Source: Algihabitans albus (lineage in GTDB: Bacteria; Pseudomonadota; Alphaproteobacteria; Kiloniellales; DSM-21159). From it: DNA of 64,000 nucleotides. The stretch lies in the NCBI RefSeq assembly GCF_003572205.1, contig NZ_QXNY01000005.1, positions 496,001 to 560,000 of the forward strand, written 5' to 3'. Positions 63,432 through 64,000 of the stretch are shown piece by piece. Under the pieces are notes generated by a model. That model ran no database searches. It was not told the origin of the DNA and saw nothing but the letters and a program-made list of their open reading frames with translations. The translations under genes and the position numbers were made by a program. Position 1 is the first letter of the stretch; each line of letters opens with the position of its first letter.

Positions 63432-63440
63432 GTTGGGCTC

Positions 63441-64000
63441 CTAACCTTTTTGGCGACCGGCCCGGTTCGTCGCTTGCCGGTCGTACTGCCCGGTGTCGCG
63501 ACGATAGTCGAAGGTGGCGTCGATCATGTCCTTCAGGTGTTGAAGTCCTGTGGTCGATGGGTACCTGGCCGGCCGGTCTGGACCGCAGCAGGTCGGCAGG
63601 CAGGAGACATCCGCATCGTGGTCCGGGTCGAAGAAAAAGGGAATCGAGTAGCGCTCGCGGCCCGAGCGGTTGATCACCCGGTGCTGGGTCGAGGCGAAGA
63701 TGTCGTTGGTCCAGCGCGCCATCATGTCGCCGATGTTGACGACGAAGGAGTCGGCGATGAAAGGCGCGTCGATCCATTGACCCGCCGCGTTCCGCACCTG
63801 GAGGCCGCCGGCCTCGTCCTGCGCCAGAATGGTCAGGCAACCGAAGTCGGTATGAGCGCCGGCGCCGATCTGCGCTTCGCTGATCCGGCCCTGCTGCGGC
63901 GGGTAGCGCAGGGGGCCGAGCGTCGCCATGGTCAGGTCGAGGTTCCGTTCGAAGTGATGTTCCGGCAGCTCCAAGGCCAGGGCGAAGGCTTGCATGAGCT
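63441..64000 (-). CDS. Isopenicillin N synthase-like Fe(II) oxygenase (partial, runs off right edge)
   Basis: C-terminal part of a 2-oxoglutarate/Fe(II)-type oxygenase. The window contains about 186 codons and the frame stays open at the right edge, so the N-terminal portion is missing. Iron ligands are H and D in GAGAHTDFGCLTIL and the distal H in FASTQHRVINRS, and the co-substrate Arg is in RYSIPFFFDPD. Members without beta-lactam context often oxidise small nitrogen compounds. It is the first gene of the operon that includes the amidotransferase and GNAT genes. Confidence 0.9.
   Translation of the reverse strand, partial: LMQAFALALELPEHHFERNLDLTMATLGPLRYPPQQGRISEAQIGAGAHTDFGCLTILAQDEAGGLQVRNAAGQWIDAPFIADSFVVNIGDMMARWTNDIFASTQHRVINRSGRERYSIPFFFDPDHDADVSCLPTCCGPDRPARYPSTTGLQHLKDMIDATFDYRRDTGQYDRQATNRAGRQKG

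Overview
The window is GC-rich, densely coded chromosomal DNA from an alphaproteobacterium, most likely a Rhodospirillales-type lineage. This rests on the conserved core order yfgM-bamB-der, then NYN/folK/rpoZ/rel/pdxJ/acpS/lepB/rnc/era/recO, on alphaproteobacterial families such as DUF2794, and on an AerC-like double-PAS chemoreceptor. I see no rRNA, tRNA, CRISPR array, prophage or insertion sequence. The species cannot be fixed from sequence alone.

Layout. (1) 1-4.85 kb: a TRAP transporter (dctP, dctQ and a dctM cut by the left edge) led by a D-erythronate dehydrogenase-like gene (denD) and facing a LacI-type regulator across a perfect palindrome; this looks like a C4 sugar-acid uptake and oxidation locus. 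(2) 4.9-7.4 kb: a small conserved-type protein, a MocR-type regulator and a DUF983 membrane protein. (3) 7.4-15.8 kb: histidine utilisation by the deiminase/formylglutamate route (hutU, hutG, hutI, hutF), with an alpha/beta hydrolase translationally coupled to hutU and an AraC/MFS pair inserted; hutH and hutC are absent here. (4) 15.8-19.6 kb: hypothetical proteins, a soluble chemoreceptor, DUF2794 and a lipoprotein. (5) 19.8-34.3 kb: housekeeping genes (outer-membrane assembly, ribosome GTPases, folate, omega subunit, stringent response, PLP, ACP, secretion, RNase III, RecO) with an orphan radical SAM protein. (6) 34.3-39.8 kb: a DadA-like oxidase, propionyl-CoA carboxylase alpha subunit, an unrecognised protein, SDR, acylphosphatase and NUDIX genes.

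(7) 39.8-41.4 kb: a BCCT transporter with a translationally coupled 40-residue single-helix protein. (8) 41.6-53.3 kb: a partial phenylacetate regulon, paaG-paaI-paaJ-paaK-paaR on the minus strand, diverging from paaN-paaY-livKHMGF on the plus strand. An 18-bp perfect palindrome lies exactly between the -35 and -10 of a plus-strand promoter in the divergent gap, a strong PaaR operator candidate. The ring-epoxidase genes paaABCDE and paaH are not in the window. (9) 53.3-55.1 kb: a repeat-bearing spacer and a MarR/EamA pair. (10) 55.1-64 kb: a PotABCD-type ABC transporter, a cysteine hydrolase, an unassigned TIM-barrel protein, a DeoR regulator preceded by an array with a 16-bp period, a GNAT enzyme, a class I amidotransferase and a 2-oxoglutarate/Fe(II)-type oxygenase cut by the right edge; together these resemble a catabolic module for a nitrogenous compound of unknown identity.

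A cross-cutting signal is that all three transporter operons with a periplasmic binding protein carry a strong hairpin with a 6-nt loop shortly after the binding-protein stop codon.
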